Counted from the stretch's first letter, positions 7,956 through 15,874 are shown. The stretch is DNA of 64,000 nucleotides from Kutzneria sp. 744 (GCF_000568255.1 NZ_KK037166.1:4310374-4374373); one strand, 5' to 3'. Program-made: numbers and translations. The notes: a model not told the origin generated them from the sequence alone.

Positions 7956-9551
7956 TCAGACGGTGAGTCGGCGGTCGATCCGGTCGAGCAGCGCGCGAAC
8001 CTCGGCCGAGAGCTCCGCGGGCAGCTCGACGGAATAGGCCCGCCCACGGGTCTTGCTGAGCAGTTCGAGGTCCACGGAAAGGTCGTGCAGCAGGGCCAGG
8101 TCGCCGGCGTTGAGGGCGCCGGTCATGCCGGCGACGGTCTCACCGACCAGTGCCAGCCGTCCGGAGTAGGGAAGCTGCGTAGGCAGGTTCCGCAGCGCCG
8201 CGGCGGCCTCCCGCAGGGTTTCCCGATCGGGGTTGGCGATGTCCTGCGAGGCGGTGATCAGCTCGTACAGCTCCCGGGCCACGCCCGGCCCCAACTTCAG
8301 CGGCCGCAGATTGCGCAGGAAGCCCGGCAGGCTTTCACGGTCGCCGCCGCGGGTCAGCACGAGGAACAGCTGGCGCTGCCCGTCCCCCGGGGCAAGGGTC
8401 TGGCGCAGGAAGTGCTCGGCCTCGTTGACCTGCCACCGAGTCACCTCACCGTCCACCACCAGGCACAGGTGCTTGGCGAACAGCGGCGACCGGTCGAGGA
8501 ACTCCGGCAGCCCGGACAGCGACTGATCGGCCCGCAGGCCCAGCCGGATCAGCTTGTCCACCAGCTCGGCGGCATCGTTGGCGGCGGAGCGGGGGCTGGA
8601 GACCAGGAGATCCAGGTCGAACTCGTCGTGGTTGGCCCGGGCCTCGGCCACGTAGGCGTCCCGGTTGTCGGCCAACAGGTCGGTGCGGTCGAAATGCTGC
8701 GCGATGACGGCCGCAACAGTCTCCAGCGCATAGGAGAGCTGGTCAGCCGACGGGTTCGGCTCCTCCAGCACCGGCAACTGCTCACCGAAACTCCAGTAGG
8801 AGACGTACGGCAGCGTCAGGTGCCGCATCATCACCTCTTCCGACACCGTCTGGGCCAGCCAGTCGCTGAACAGCGGCTCGACGGCGGCGGCGCAGCGCCG
8901 CTGCCAGTCCTCGGCACGCTCGTACTCGACCCGGCTGTCGAGGCGGGACAACACCGGCAGCACCATGTTCTTGGGCCGGTCGAAGGGCATGCCGTCGCGG
9001 GCCCGGTCGGCCCGTTTCGCGATGTCGACGACGTCCTGGAGGTTCTGGTCGTTGGCCGTGAACACGACGACCAGCCGGTCGGGCAGATGGGCGGTGCAGA
9101 TGCCGGCGGTGTCGGAGATGCCGGTGCGGCTGTCGATCAGCACGAAGTCGTAGGCGTCGGTCCACTCCGCGCGGCGCTCTTCCAGGTAAGCAGCGAAACC
9201 CAGCCGGTAGAGCTCCTCCCAGTCGATGGACTGCACACGCTGCGCGTAGTCCTGGTCGAAGCGGCCGGCGGCCAGCAGGGCGAGCGTGCCTTCCTCGACA
9301 TCGAGTTGGAGCTCGTAGCGACGGGGCGGTGTGTTGTTGAGGAAGTCGTGGGCCAGGTCGATGACGCCGCCGGCCGGCGGCTCGGCCATGGCGTGCTTGA
9401 AGTAGTAGTGCAGGCCGGGAGCCTCAAGGTCCCAGTCGACGGCCAGCACGCGGTAGCCCCAACGGGCCAGCAGCACCGCGACGTTGGCCAACGTCGAACT
9501 GCGGCCGACGCCGCCTTTGTAGGAGTAGAAGGTGACGACCGTGCCGGTCAT
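7956..9551 (-). CDS. MinD/ParA-like ATPase with KGGVGR variant P-loop
   Basis: A 531-aa protein. The N-terminus has the MinD/ParA deviant Walker A as K12-G-G-V-G-R17-S-S, with Arg where the family normally has the P-loop Lys. Switch-like elements follow: V-D-W-D-L-E-A-P-G at about 42-50 and F-V-L-I-D-S-R-T-G-I at about 133-142. This KGGVGR variant is a recognised actinobacterial ATPase group often found with TIR-like proteins. The C-terminal about 250 residues are unrecognised. ATG at 9551 overlaps the TGA of the TIR-like gene by 4 bases. A regulatory switch controlling the TIR partner or the HerA motor is inferred; residual ATPase activity is uncertain because of the Arg. Confidence 0.85.
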   Translation of the reverse strand: MTGTVVTFYSYKGGVGRSSTLANVAVLLARWGYRVLAVDWDLEAPGLHYYFKHAMAEPPAGGVIDLAHDFLNNTPPRRYELQLDVEEGTLALLAAGRFDQDYAQRVQSIDWEELYRLGFAAYLEERRAEWTDAYDFVLIDSRTGISDTAGICTAHLPDRLVVVFTANDQNLQDVVDIAKRADRARDGMPFDRPKNMVLPVLSRLDSRVEYERAEDWQRRCAAAVEPLFSDWLAQTVSEEVMMRHLTLPYVSYWSFGEQLPVLEEPNPSADQLSYALETVAAVIAQHFDRTDLLADNRDAYVAEARANHDEFDLDLLVSSPRSAANDAAELVDKLIRLGLRADQSLSGLPEFLDRSPLFAKHLCLVVDGEVTRWQVNEAEHFLRQTLAPGDGQRQLFLVLTRGGDRESLPGFLRNLRPLKLGPGVARELYELITASQDIANPDRETLREAAAALRNLPTQLPYSGRLALVGETVAGMTGALNAGDLALLHDLSVDLELLSKTRGRAYSVELPAELSAEVRALLDRIDRRLTV

Positions 9552-10153
9552 CACCCGAACCTCGGTATCGGCGTCGTCCGCCGGAGAACCGGCTCCGGCA
9601 TCTTGACGATCGGCCAGTCGGGTTGCCATTCCGGCACCTGCGGAAGCAGTACGACCAGGTCGCGGGCCAAATCACGAACCTTCCAGTGAAAGGCCCCGAA
9701 TTTTTTGGTCTTCTGAAACGCCATGTCCGGGTTGGCGAATTCCTTGAAGTCCACCCACGCTACTTCGCGGGCCGCATCCGGAAAGCTGTCCGAGTCGCCG
9801 TACAGCACGGAGTAGATCAGCCCCTGCGGCGTGTCGACGCTGGCCAGCCCCAGCCGTTCCTGCCGCGCGCGCATGCTCTCCCACTCGGCGCGGCACCAGT
9901 CCGACTCGAAGTAGGGCGGGGCAAGCACCTGGAGCATGATCTTGCTGTGGAGCAGGGCCCGTTGCAGGCTGGACGGCCAGTGGACGCCACGCTCCATCTC
10001 GCGGTCGACATACACCCGCGGTTTGGGCGCGATCTCGTCGGCGAGACACTCCTTCAGTTTCGACAGGAAGTGGTTCAGCAGCCATTTCTGCGCGCTGCCC
10101 TCACGTGCGTAGCTGATGAATATGTCGTACTCGTAGCCGGACACGCGGACCAT
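9551..10153 (-). CDS. TIR-like domain protein, first gene of the conflict operon
   Basis: A protein of about 200 aa that is nearly all TIR domain: Y-E-Y-D-I-F-I-S-Y-A-R-E-G at the start, R-V-Y-V-D-R-E-M-E-R-G, and A-P-P-Y-F-E-S-D-W-C-R-A-E-W typical of the third strand and helix. In the segment G-V-H-W-P-S-S-L-Q-R-A-L the position normally holding the catalytic Glu of NADase TIRs is Ser by eye alignment, so it may be a signalling or scaffolding TIR, as in FxsC-like proteins. Start codon is uncertain: ATG at 10153 begins just before the domain; 10162 and further upstream starts lack clear ribosome binding sites. It heads a four-gene coupled operon divergent from the serine protease. Confidence 0.8.
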   Translation of the reverse strand: MVRVSGYEYDIFISYAREGSAQKWLLNHFLSKLKECLADEIAPKPRVYVDREMERGVHWPSSLQRALLHSKIMLQVLAPPYFESDWCRAEWESMRARQERLGLASVDTPQGLIYSVLYGDSDSFPDAAREVAWVDFKEFANPDMAFQKTKKFGAFHWKVRDLARDLVVLLPQVPEWQPDWPIVKMPEPVLRRTTPIPRFG

Positions 10154-10293
10154 GATAGGCATGGATCGAGCGTTGAAAACAGGCATAAAAGTGGTCATTT
10201 GCGGGGCTAGTGGGCGGGAAGTTGACAAAAAGTGGGCATTGTCGCTGAAAAGCGGGAGTGCAACCTGTGGACGGGTGGCGCGTCCTACGAGCC
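10154..10293. promoter_or_regulatory. divergent promoter region of the TIR operon and serine protease
   Basis: This 140-base gap is poorer in GC than its surroundings (runs such as GAAAACAGG, CATAAAAG, TTGACAAAAAG). TTGACA at 10222-10227 could be a plus-strand -35 box for the protease, but no clear -10 follows at 16-18 bases. No inverted repeat stands out. A regulatory role is inferred from position only. Confidence 0.4.
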
Positions 10294-11172
10294 ATGGGCA
10301 GGATGGCGCGAGCGGTGCTCGTTTTTGTGGCGGTGGCGACGGTGGGGACGCCGGCGGCGGTGGCGGACACGGGGCCGGGGCCGCGGGTGGACACGGTGGG
10401 GGCGGCGGAGCAGGCGGCGGCGCTGGCCTACTGGACGCCGGAGCGGATGCGGGCGGTGGGGAGCGAGCCGACGGAGCCGGCGGAGAGGCTGGCGAAGCCG
10501 TGGGGGAAGCCGGCGCCGAAGGGGGTGGGGCGGTTCTTCTTCACGGAGGAGCCGGGCGGCGACAGCTGGTGCACGGCGACGGCGGTGCCGAGCGGGAACC
10601 GGGACACGGTGGTGACGGCGGCGCACTGCGTGCATCCGGGGTTCACCAGGGACGACACGGAGATCAAGGCCAAGAACATCGTGTTCGTGCCGGGTTATGA
10701 CCGGGGCGAGGAGCCGGAGGGGGTGTTCGCGGCGAGGGCGTTCGTGGCGCCGCCGAACTACAACCTGATGCCGTGGGACGTGGCGATGGTGGTGCTGGCA
10801 ACCCGGAACGGCAAACACGTGGGGGACGTGGCCGGGACGCAGAAGATCGCCTTCGGGACGAGGCCGACGGGCCAGGCGACCATGTTCGGCTACGCGGGAT
10901 CGAAGCTGGCGCAAGGGGAGTTTCTCATGCGCTGCACGGTGAAGGCGACGCTGTTCAACAACACCGCGGGCGACGGCTGGAACTCGCCGTGCGACATGGC
11001 CGGCGGCTCCAGCGGCGGCCCCTGGCTGGCGGACTTCGACGGCCGGACGGGCACGATCTTCTCGGTGGTGAGCCGGGGCGGCCTGGACGAAGACCTGCAC
11101 ACCACGAGCCTGGAGGGCCCGGCGCTGGGCGACCCGGCGAAGCAGGCGTACCAGCAGGCGTCGGCGATGTGA
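10294..11172 (+). CDS. secreted trypsin-like serine peptidase
   Basis: A 292-aa protein starting with a Sec signal peptide (M-G-R-M-A-R-A-V-L-V-F-V-A-V to A-A-V-A-D). The chymotrypsin-fold triad is visible: His in V-V-T-A-A-H-C-V, Asp in P-W-D-V-A-M-V-V-L, and Ser in G-G-S-S-G-G-P-W. Cys residues near the His and Ser motifs suggest disulfides. The family cleaves extracellular peptides (streptogrisin or V8-like). ATG at 10294 was chosen because it opens the signal peptide directly; GTG at 10258 would add 12 unlikely residues. It is a single gene, divergent from the TIR operon and ended by the hairpin at 11180-11206. Confidence 0.9.
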   Translation: MGRMARAVLVFVAVATVGTPAAVADTGPGPRVDTVGAAEQAAALAYWTPERMRAVGSEPTEPAERLAKPWGKPAPKGVGRFFFTEEPGGDSWCTATAVPSGNRDTVVTAAHCVHPGFTRDDTEIKAKNIVFVPGYDRGEEPEGVFAARAFVAPPNYNLMPWDVAMVVLATRNGKHVGDVAGTQKIAFGTRPTGQATMFGYAGSKLAQGEFLMRCTVKATLFNNTAGDGWNSPCDMAGGSSGGPWLADFDGRTGTIFSVVSRGGLDEDLHTTSLEGPALGDPAKQAYQQASAM

Positions 11173-11179
11173 CGAGCGA

Positions 11180-11206
11180 AGGCGGCGGGCCGGAAGCCCG
11201 CCGCCT
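11180..11206. terminator. hairpin terminator between convergent genes
   Basis: AGGCGGCGGGC at 11180-11190 pairs perfectly with GCCCGCCGCCT at 11196-11206 around CGGAA. It lies between the protease stop (11172) and the SnoaL-like stop (11209), so it can serve both transcripts. Confidence 0.8.
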
Positions 11207-11208
11207 GG

Positions 11209-11595
11209 TCACGACATCGCCGCGAGGACCTTGGCGGTGTCGACGAACTGCTCGAAGCGCACGATCTTGCCGCCACGCACCACGAAGTGGTGGGCGACGC
11301 GGACGTGGATCGCCTTGCCGGTGGCCTTGTTGGTGGCCGTGTAGCGGGCCAGCACCACGACGTTCTCGCCGTCGACGACGTAGGTGTCGTCGTGCGCGGT
11401 CCAGTCGTCCCAGTCGACGGCGAGCTTCTCCATCACGTTGGCGGTCACGCCCTCGGGCGTGCGATACGTTCCAGCCAAAGGGAAACCGGCCATCTCGGTC
11501 CACTCCACGTCCGGGGCGAGGGTGTCCCGCAGCGCCGCCAGGTCGCCGGCGGCCGAGGCCAGGTACTGGCGCCGCACCACCTCCGCGGCGCTCAT
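11209..11595 (-). CDS. SnoaL-like (NTF2-fold) protein
   Basis: A 128-aa protein with the NTF2-like cone fold pattern: a helical N-terminus (V-V-R-R-Q-Y-L-A-S-A-A-G-D), D-V-E-W-T-E-M-A-G-F-P-L-A-G-T-Y, and H-H-F-V-V-R-G-G-K-I-V-R-F-E-Q-F-V-D at the C-terminus. This superfamily includes small-molecule isomerases, hydrolases and ketosteroid-isomerase relatives; the substrate is not apparent. ATG at 11595 overlaps the stop of the metallo-beta-lactamase-fold gene by 4 bases, so the two are translationally coupled and probably act on the same compound or stress. Confidence 0.85.
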   Translation of the reverse strand: MSAAEVVRRQYLASAAGDLAALRDTLAPDVEWTEMAGFPLAGTYRTPEGVTANVMEKLAVDWDDWTAHDDTYVVDGENVVVLARYTATNKATGKAIHVRVAHHFVVRGGKIVRFEQFVDTAKVLAAMS

Positions 11596-12398
11596 CCCCA
11601 GCTCATTTCGCCCTTGGCCACCTTCGGGCCGAGCTGCGCCGCGATCAGCATGCCGTGGTCGGGGTAACGGCTGGTCAGAACCTCGGTCAGGGCAGCGCCG
11701 TCGGCGGCCGCTGCCAGCTCCCGTTCGAACGTGACGAGGTACTCGCGGGTCGCGGAGATCGCCGTGACGTCGGCGGGCGCGTCCGGCAGACGGTGCCCGG
11801 GCACGACCAACTGGGCGTCCAGCGACGCCATCTCGTCCAGCAGCTGGATCCAGGCGGCGCGCTGCGACGGCTTCGGGGTGTCGGCCACCCACACGTGTTC
11901 CCGTTGGAACAAAAGGACTCCGCCGAGGATCACGCCATCCTCCGGCTGCCACAGGTAGTGCCGGTCGGCCAGTTCGGCCGGGCCGCCGCGCAGCTGAAAG
12001 CGCTTACCCTCCAGCTCCAGGTCCCCGGTCAGCGGCTTGATGTCGATCAGCCGGGTCGGCAGGTTCGCGCCGACATGGGCCCAGGCCACGAGCTTGCCCT
12101 CGTAGCTGTGCCTGATGTGCTCGGTCACCGGCTGCGTCGCCACGAATTCGGCCTCTGGGAAGGCATCGGCGACGACCTCGGCCCCGAAGTAGAAGTCGGG
12201 GTCGCCGTGGCTGACGAACACCGTGGTCAGCCGCTTGCCCGAGTCGAGGATCTCGGCCACCAGGCGGTGCCCGTCGGCCCTCGTGAAGCCGGCGTCGACC
12301 AGCAGCGCGTCGTGCTCGCCGGTGACCAGGGTGGCGGTCTTGTTCCGGCTGCCGACCGGGAAGTCGACATCCAGGATCTTGTAGTCGAGTGTGCTCAT
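11592..12398 (-). CDS. metallo-beta-lactamase-fold hydrolase with variant metal motif
   Basis: A 268-aa protein of the MBL fold. The signature loop reads V-S-H-G-D-P-D-F-Y-F-G-A, where classical members have H-x-H-x-D-H; the second and last His are absent (Gly-Asp-Pro-Asp-Phe), so the metal site is altered. Later landmarks include V-I-L-G-G-V-L-L-F and V-V-P-G-H-R-L-P-D, the latter holding a conserved His. ATG at 12398 is preceded by GAGGAGG with 5-base spacing. It lies downstream of a MarR gene and carries a dyad operator in its promoter, so MarR control is likely. Substrate unknown. Confidence 0.85.
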   Translation of the reverse strand: MSTLDYKILDVDFPVGSRNKTATLVTGEHDALLVDAGFTRADGHRLVAEILDSGKRLTTVFVSHGDPDFYFGAEVVADAFPEAEFVATQPVTEHIRHSYEGKLVAWAHVGANLPTRLIDIKPLTGDLELEGKRFQLRGGPAELADRHYLWQPEDGVILGGVLLFQREHVWVADTPKPSQRAAWIQLLDEMASLDAQLVVPGHRLPDAPADVTAISATREYLVTFERELAAAADGAALTEVLTSRYPDHGMLIAAQLGPKVAKGEMSWG

Positions 12399-12419
12399 GG
12401 TGTCCTCCTCGTGGCCTAG

Positions 12420-12452
12420 TACCTGACTCAACAGATTCTGACGCGTCAGGTA
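12420..12452. promoter_or_regulatory. dyad operator upstream of the MBL-fold/SnoaL genes
   Basis: TACCTGAC at 12420-12427 and GTCAGGTA at 12445-12452 are exact inverted repeats. Nested inside is a perfect 12-bp palindrome CTGACGCGTCAG at 12438-12449. The element lies between the MarR stop (12476) and the MBL start (12398). MarR dimers bind this kind of dyad, and the adjacent MarR gene is the obvious candidate; binding is inferred. Confidence 0.6.
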
Positions 12453-12475
12453 TTTCCCTGAGGAAGTGACTTGGG

Positions 12476-12994
12476 TCACCGCAGCTGGGGCAGGGCGTCC
12501 CGGGCGGCGTGACTAAGAATGCGCAGGTCAGCGAGGAATTGGGCCCGGTGCTCGACCGGCAGTGGGGCCAGGAAGTAACGCTCGATGTTGGCCAGGTGCA
12601 CCCGGGACGCCCGGACCACGATGTCCTCGCCGAGCGGCGTCAGCCGGACCAGCCGCCCCCGCCGGTCGCCCGGATCGTCGGCCCGCTCCACCAGCCCGGC
12701 CGCGGCCATCCGGTCGACGAGCCGGGTGACGCCGCCGGTCGTGAGCACCTGCTCCCGGCCGATCGCCCCCATCGACAGCCCCGGCTCGCCGGCGCGGCCC
12801 AGGATCAGCAGCACCTCGTACATGAGGTGGCTGATCCCGAACTCCTCCTCGATGGCCCGCCCGAGGATGTGCCCCAGCCGTCCCGCCACGCCCAGCAACC
12901 GGCCGAAGGACACGATCAGCTCGTCGCTCGCCGCGTCCTTCGCCGTCGAGATCTCCGCCCGCTCGTCCACGCCCCCGATCATGCCCGACGCCAT
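12476..12994 (-). CDS. MarR-family transcriptional regulator
   Basis: A 172-aa winged-helix regulator. The MarR core is clear: G-I-S-H-L-M-Y-E-V-L-L-I-L, G-L-S-M-G-A-I-G-R-E-Q-V-L-T-T-G-G-V-T-R-L-V-D-R-M, and the wing D-D-P-G-D-R-R-G-R-L-V-R-L-T-P-L-G. Such proteins usually repress efflux or detoxification genes and release DNA on binding phenolic or drug-like ligands. ATG at 12994 lies 5 bases after the stop of the MFS transporter gene, suggesting coupling; ATG 12982 and GTG 12970 are alternatives. Likely autoregulates the exporter and the downstream MBL/SnoaL pair. Confidence 0.9.
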   Translation of the reverse strand: MASGMIGGVDERAEISTAKDAASDELIVSFGRLLGVAGRLGHILGRAIEEEFGISHLMYEVLLILGRAGEPGLSMGAIGREQVLTTGGVTRLVDRMAAAGLVERADDPGDRRGRLVRLTPLGEDIVVRASRVHLANIERYFLAPLPVEHRAQFLADLRILSHAARDALPQLR

Positions 12995-12999
12995 CGGGA

Positions 13000-14319
13000 T
13001 CAGCCGCGGGGGACGGTTCGCCACGCGACGAGGGCGCCGGCGGCGAAGACCACGCCACCGAGCAGGACACTGAGGTGGTAGCCGGTCATGAAGTCGCCGG
13101 TGCCGGTGACGAGGGCGCCGAAGATGGCGACACCGAGGGTGCTGCCGACCTGGCGGCTGGAGTTGAGGGCGCCGGAAGCGGTGCCGGCCATGCCGGCCGG
13201 GGCGGCCTCAATGGTGGCGGCGGTGGCCGCCGGCATGGTGTAGGCGGTGCCGAAACCGATGGCCAGCAAGGGAAGGATCAGCAGCCAGTACGGAGTGGCG
13301 GTGCCGGCGAAGACCATGGCGAACAGCCCCAGCGCGCCGGTGAGCAGCCCGATGAGCATGACGGGTCGGGGCCCGAACCGGGCGGTGTGCCGGCCGGCCA
13401 GGGAGGAGGCCAACGACGCGATGCCGGGCTGGGGCAGCAGGGCCAGCCCGGCCAGCAGCGGGGTGAAGGCCCGAATGTGCTGGAAGTACAGGGAAAGCAG
13501 GAAGAGCTCGCCGTAGAAGCCGGTGTTGATGGCCGCGCCGACGAGCACGGAGCCGGTGAACTCCCTGCTACGGAACAAGGACAGCGGCAGCATGGGATGA
13601 AGGCGGCGGGATTCCATGACGACAAAACCGATGCCGCCGACCACGGCGACGGCATAGGCCCAGAGGGCGCCCTCGATGAGCCCGAAGGCCAGGCCGCCGA
13701 CGGCGAGAATGCTCAGCACCTGCCCGGAAAAGTCCAGCCCGACCCGCTCCTGCGGACGGGGCGCGACAACATGGCGCAGCGTCAACACAATCGCGGCGAC
13801 GCCGACGGGAACGTTGAGGAAGAAGATGACAGGCCAACCGATCCAGCCGGTCAGCACGCCGCCGAGCACCGGCCCGAGCCCGGCGGCGATGCCACCCATG
13901 CCGCCCCACACGCCGATGGCTCGGGCCCGAGCGGCGCGGTCCTGGTAGGAGGCGTTGATCAAGGCCAGCGAGGTCGGCAGCACGAGCGCCGCGGCCAGAC
14001 CCTGGACGAGACGCGCGGCGTTGAGCACCCACAGGCTCGGTGCCAGGCCGCAAATCGCCGAAGCAAGCACGAACAAACCCAGCCCGCACAGGTAAACCCG
14101 ACGCGCGCCGAGGCGATCTCCCAGCGAGCCGGCGGACAACAGCAGGCAGGCGAACACCAGCGTGTACCCGTCGAGCACCCACTGCAGGCCGCTCGCGGAG
14201 GCGTCGAGGTCACGCCCGATGGCGGGCAGGGCGGTGGCGACCACGGTCGCGTCCAGGGGAATCATGAAGAACCCCAGGCAAAGCGACACCAGCGGCCAGC
14301 GTCCGGTGGAAGAAGTCAC
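13000..14319 (-). CDS. MFS drug-efflux transporter (QacA/EmrB-like)
   Basis: A 439-aa integral membrane protein with about 12-14 hydrophobic helices. The first helix carries the DHA2 motif (L-D-A-T-V-V-A-T-A-L-P-A-I), followed by the loop G-S-L-G-D-R-L-G-A-R-R (motif A) and G-P-V-L-G-G-V-L-T (motif C of antiporters). It should export drugs by proton antiport. GTG at 14319 begins just before the first helix; no strong ribosome binding site is visible. Its stop is 5 bases before the MarR start, so the pair forms an operon in which MarR probably controls the pump. Confidence 0.9.
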   Translation of the reverse strand: MTSSTGRWPLVSLCLGFFMIPLDATVVATALPAIGRDLDASASGLQWVLDGYTLVFACLLLSAGSLGDRLGARRVYLCGLGLFVLASAICGLAPSLWVLNAARLVQGLAAALVLPTSLALINASYQDRAARARAIGVWGGMGGIAAGLGPVLGGVLTGWIGWPVIFFLNVPVGVAAIVLTLRHVVAPRPQERVGLDFSGQVLSILAVGGLAFGLIEGALWAYAVAVVGGIGFVVMESRRLHPMLPLSLFRSREFTGSVLVGAAINTGFYGELFLLSLYFQHIRAFTPLLAGLALLPQPGIASLASSLAGRHTARFGPRPVMLIGLLTGALGLFAMVFAGTATPYWLLILPLLAIGFGTAYTMPAATAATIEAAPAGMAGTASGALNSSRQVGSTLGVAIFGALVTGTGDFMTGYHLSVLLGGVVFAAGALVAWRTVPRG

Positions 14320-14327
14320 CGTCCACG

Positions 14328-15281
14328 CTAACCCGATGTCGCTTCGGCCGCAGACGAAGCCGCGGCGTAGCGACGGGCCAACACGGCGAAGGCGTCCCTG
14401 AGCTCGGGCGGGCCGACGACCTCGATGTCCGCGCCGAATCGGCCGAAGGCGGCGGCCAATCCGGGCCAGGACCAGGCGCCGAGCACGACACGACAGCGAT
14501 CGGGGCCGAGCGCCTCGACGACGCCGTTGCCGACGAAGTCCCCGACCGCCCCGGCCGGACAGGCGAGGATGACCTCGCCACGGCACGGCCACGCGTCGAT
14601 GCCCTCGGATCCCTTGAAGCGGCCCGCGACGAAGGTCGCCACGTCGCCGCCGGGCAGGTCACGCGGCGTGAAACGCGGGCCGGTGGGCGTGCGGGGCGCG
14701 ATCCGGTCGACGCGGAAGGTGCGCCAGTCGTCGCGTTCGAGGTCCCAGGCCACGAGATACCAGCGGCCGCTCCAGGTCACAAGGTTGTGCGGCTCGACCC
14801 GTCGCAACTCGGCCTTGTAGTCGAAGCGCAGCACCGCACGAGCGTGCACAGCGGCGCTGACCGCCATGATCACGGCGACGTCGACCGGCGGGTGGCCCAC
14901 GGACAGAGCCGTGACCTGCAACGCGTCGATGCGGTGCCGTAGCCGCGACGGCATGACCTGCCGGATGGTGCTCAGCGCCCGAGCGGCGGCCTCGCCGACA
15001 CCGCTGGTGGCGATGGCGGTCTGCAACGCCACGGCCAGCGCCACCGCCTGCTCGTCGTCGAACAGCAGCGGCGGCAGCTCGGCGCCGGCGCCGAGGCGGT
15101 ACCCGCCGTCCGGTCCCTTGATCGTCTGGATGGGATAGCCCAGCTCACGCAGGCGATCCACGTCCCGCCGCACCGTGCGGGGGCTGACTTCGAGGCGGTC
15201 GGCCAGCAGCTGCCCGGGCCAGTCGCGGCGCAGCTGGAGCAGGGAGAGCAGCGACAGCAGCCGTCCCGAAGTTTTCGGCAT
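14328..15281 (-). CDS. WYL-domain HTH regulator (YafY/DeoR-like)
   Basis: A 317-aa regulator. Residues about 4-60 are an HTH_11 domain (R-L-L-S-L-L-S-L-L-Q, L-E-V-S-P-R-T-V-R-R-D-V-D-R-L-R). The WYL domain is centred on the stretch S-G-R-W-Y-L-V-A-W-D-L-E-R-D-D-W, followed by F-R-V-D-R-I. A WCX-like C-terminus follows. ATG at 15281 fits the domain start; GTG at 15302 would add seven residues. It is divergent from a DinB gene, the usual sign of local control, and reads towards the MFS gene, whose GTG lies 8 bases after its stop. Confidence 0.9.
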   Translation of the reverse strand: MPKTSGRLLSLLSLLQLRRDWPGQLLADRLEVSPRTVRRDVDRLRELGYPIQTIKGPDGGYRLGAGAELPPLLFDDEQAVALAVALQTAIATSGVGEAAARALSTIRQVMPSRLRHRIDALQVTALSVGHPPVDVAVIMAVSAAVHARAVLRFDYKAELRRVEPHNLVTWSGRWYLVAWDLERDDWRTFRVDRIAPRTPTGPRFTPRDLPGGDVATFVAGRFKGSEGIDAWPCRGEVILACPAGAVGDFVGNGVVEALGPDRCRVVLGAWSWPGLAAAFGRFGADIEVVGPPELRDAFAVLARRYAAASSAAEATSG

Positions 15282-15334
15282 GCCGTCCAGAGTAGCGGTC
15301 ACAACCTGTCCACTACCCCTGTCAGAGTGGTCCC

Positions 15335-15874
15335 ATGACTGAGACCACCGACCTGCTCGCGGTCCTCGCCGCCGCCCGATCCGCCCTGGTCAGGACGGCC
15401 GACGGGCTCACCGACGAGCAGGCCGCCGCCCGCCCGACCGTCAGCTCGCTGTGCGTCGGCGGCGTGATCAAGCACGTGCTGGCCATGGAGGACCAGTGGC
15501 TGCGCTTCACCGTCGAGGGCGCGTCGGCCATGCCGCACGAGCTGCCCGACGGCGTCACCTGGGCCGACATCATGACCGGCGCCGCGCAACCTCCACGGTG
15601 GATGATCGACCACCAGAACGGTTTCCTGATGCTGCCCGGCGAAACCCTGGCCGACATTCTCACCCGCTACGAGAAGGTGGCCGCCAGCACCGCCGAGATC
15701 CTGGCCACCGCCGACCTGGATACCAGCCACGCGCTGCCGCCCGTCCCCTGGCTGGAGCCCGGCGGCTCATATAGCGTCCGGCGCGTGATCATGCACGTCA
15801 TCGCCGAGACCGCGCAGCACGCCGGGCACGCCGACATCCTGCGGGAAAGCCTGGACGGGCAGAAGTCCGGCTGA
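15335..15874 (+). CDS. DinB-family (DUF664) putative thiol-dependent protein
   Basis: A 179-aa four-helix-bundle protein. The metal-binding His triad of the DinB fold is suggested by I-K-H-V-L-A, I-D-H-Q-N and A-Q-H-A-G-H-A-D-I. Actinobacterial members are related to mycothiol S-transferases and are often regulated by adjacent WYL proteins, as here. ATG at 15335 is the first start after the divergent promoter, which contains CTGTCC-like half-sites around 15310-15325. The TGA overlaps the next ATG by one base, so the downstream winged-helix gene is coupled. Confidence 0.85.
   Translation: MTETTDLLAVLAAARSALVRTADGLTDEQAAARPTVSSLCVGGVIKHVLAMEDQWLRFTVEGASAMPHELPDGVTWADIMTGAAQPPRWMIDHQNGFLMLPGETLADILTRYEKVAASTAEILATADLDTSHALPPVPWLEPGGSYSVRRVIMHVIAETAQHAGHADILRESLDGQKSG

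Noticed and set aside
9551-10153. FxsC of an FxSxx-COOH RiPP system
   Set aside because: The TIR-like and KGGVGR genes fit, but no radical SAM gene and no small precursor ending in F-x-S-x-x was found nearby.
10285-11100. 271-aa minus-strand frame opposite the serine protease
   Set aside because: Arg/His-rich shadow; the plus strand has an intact catalytic triad and signal peptide.
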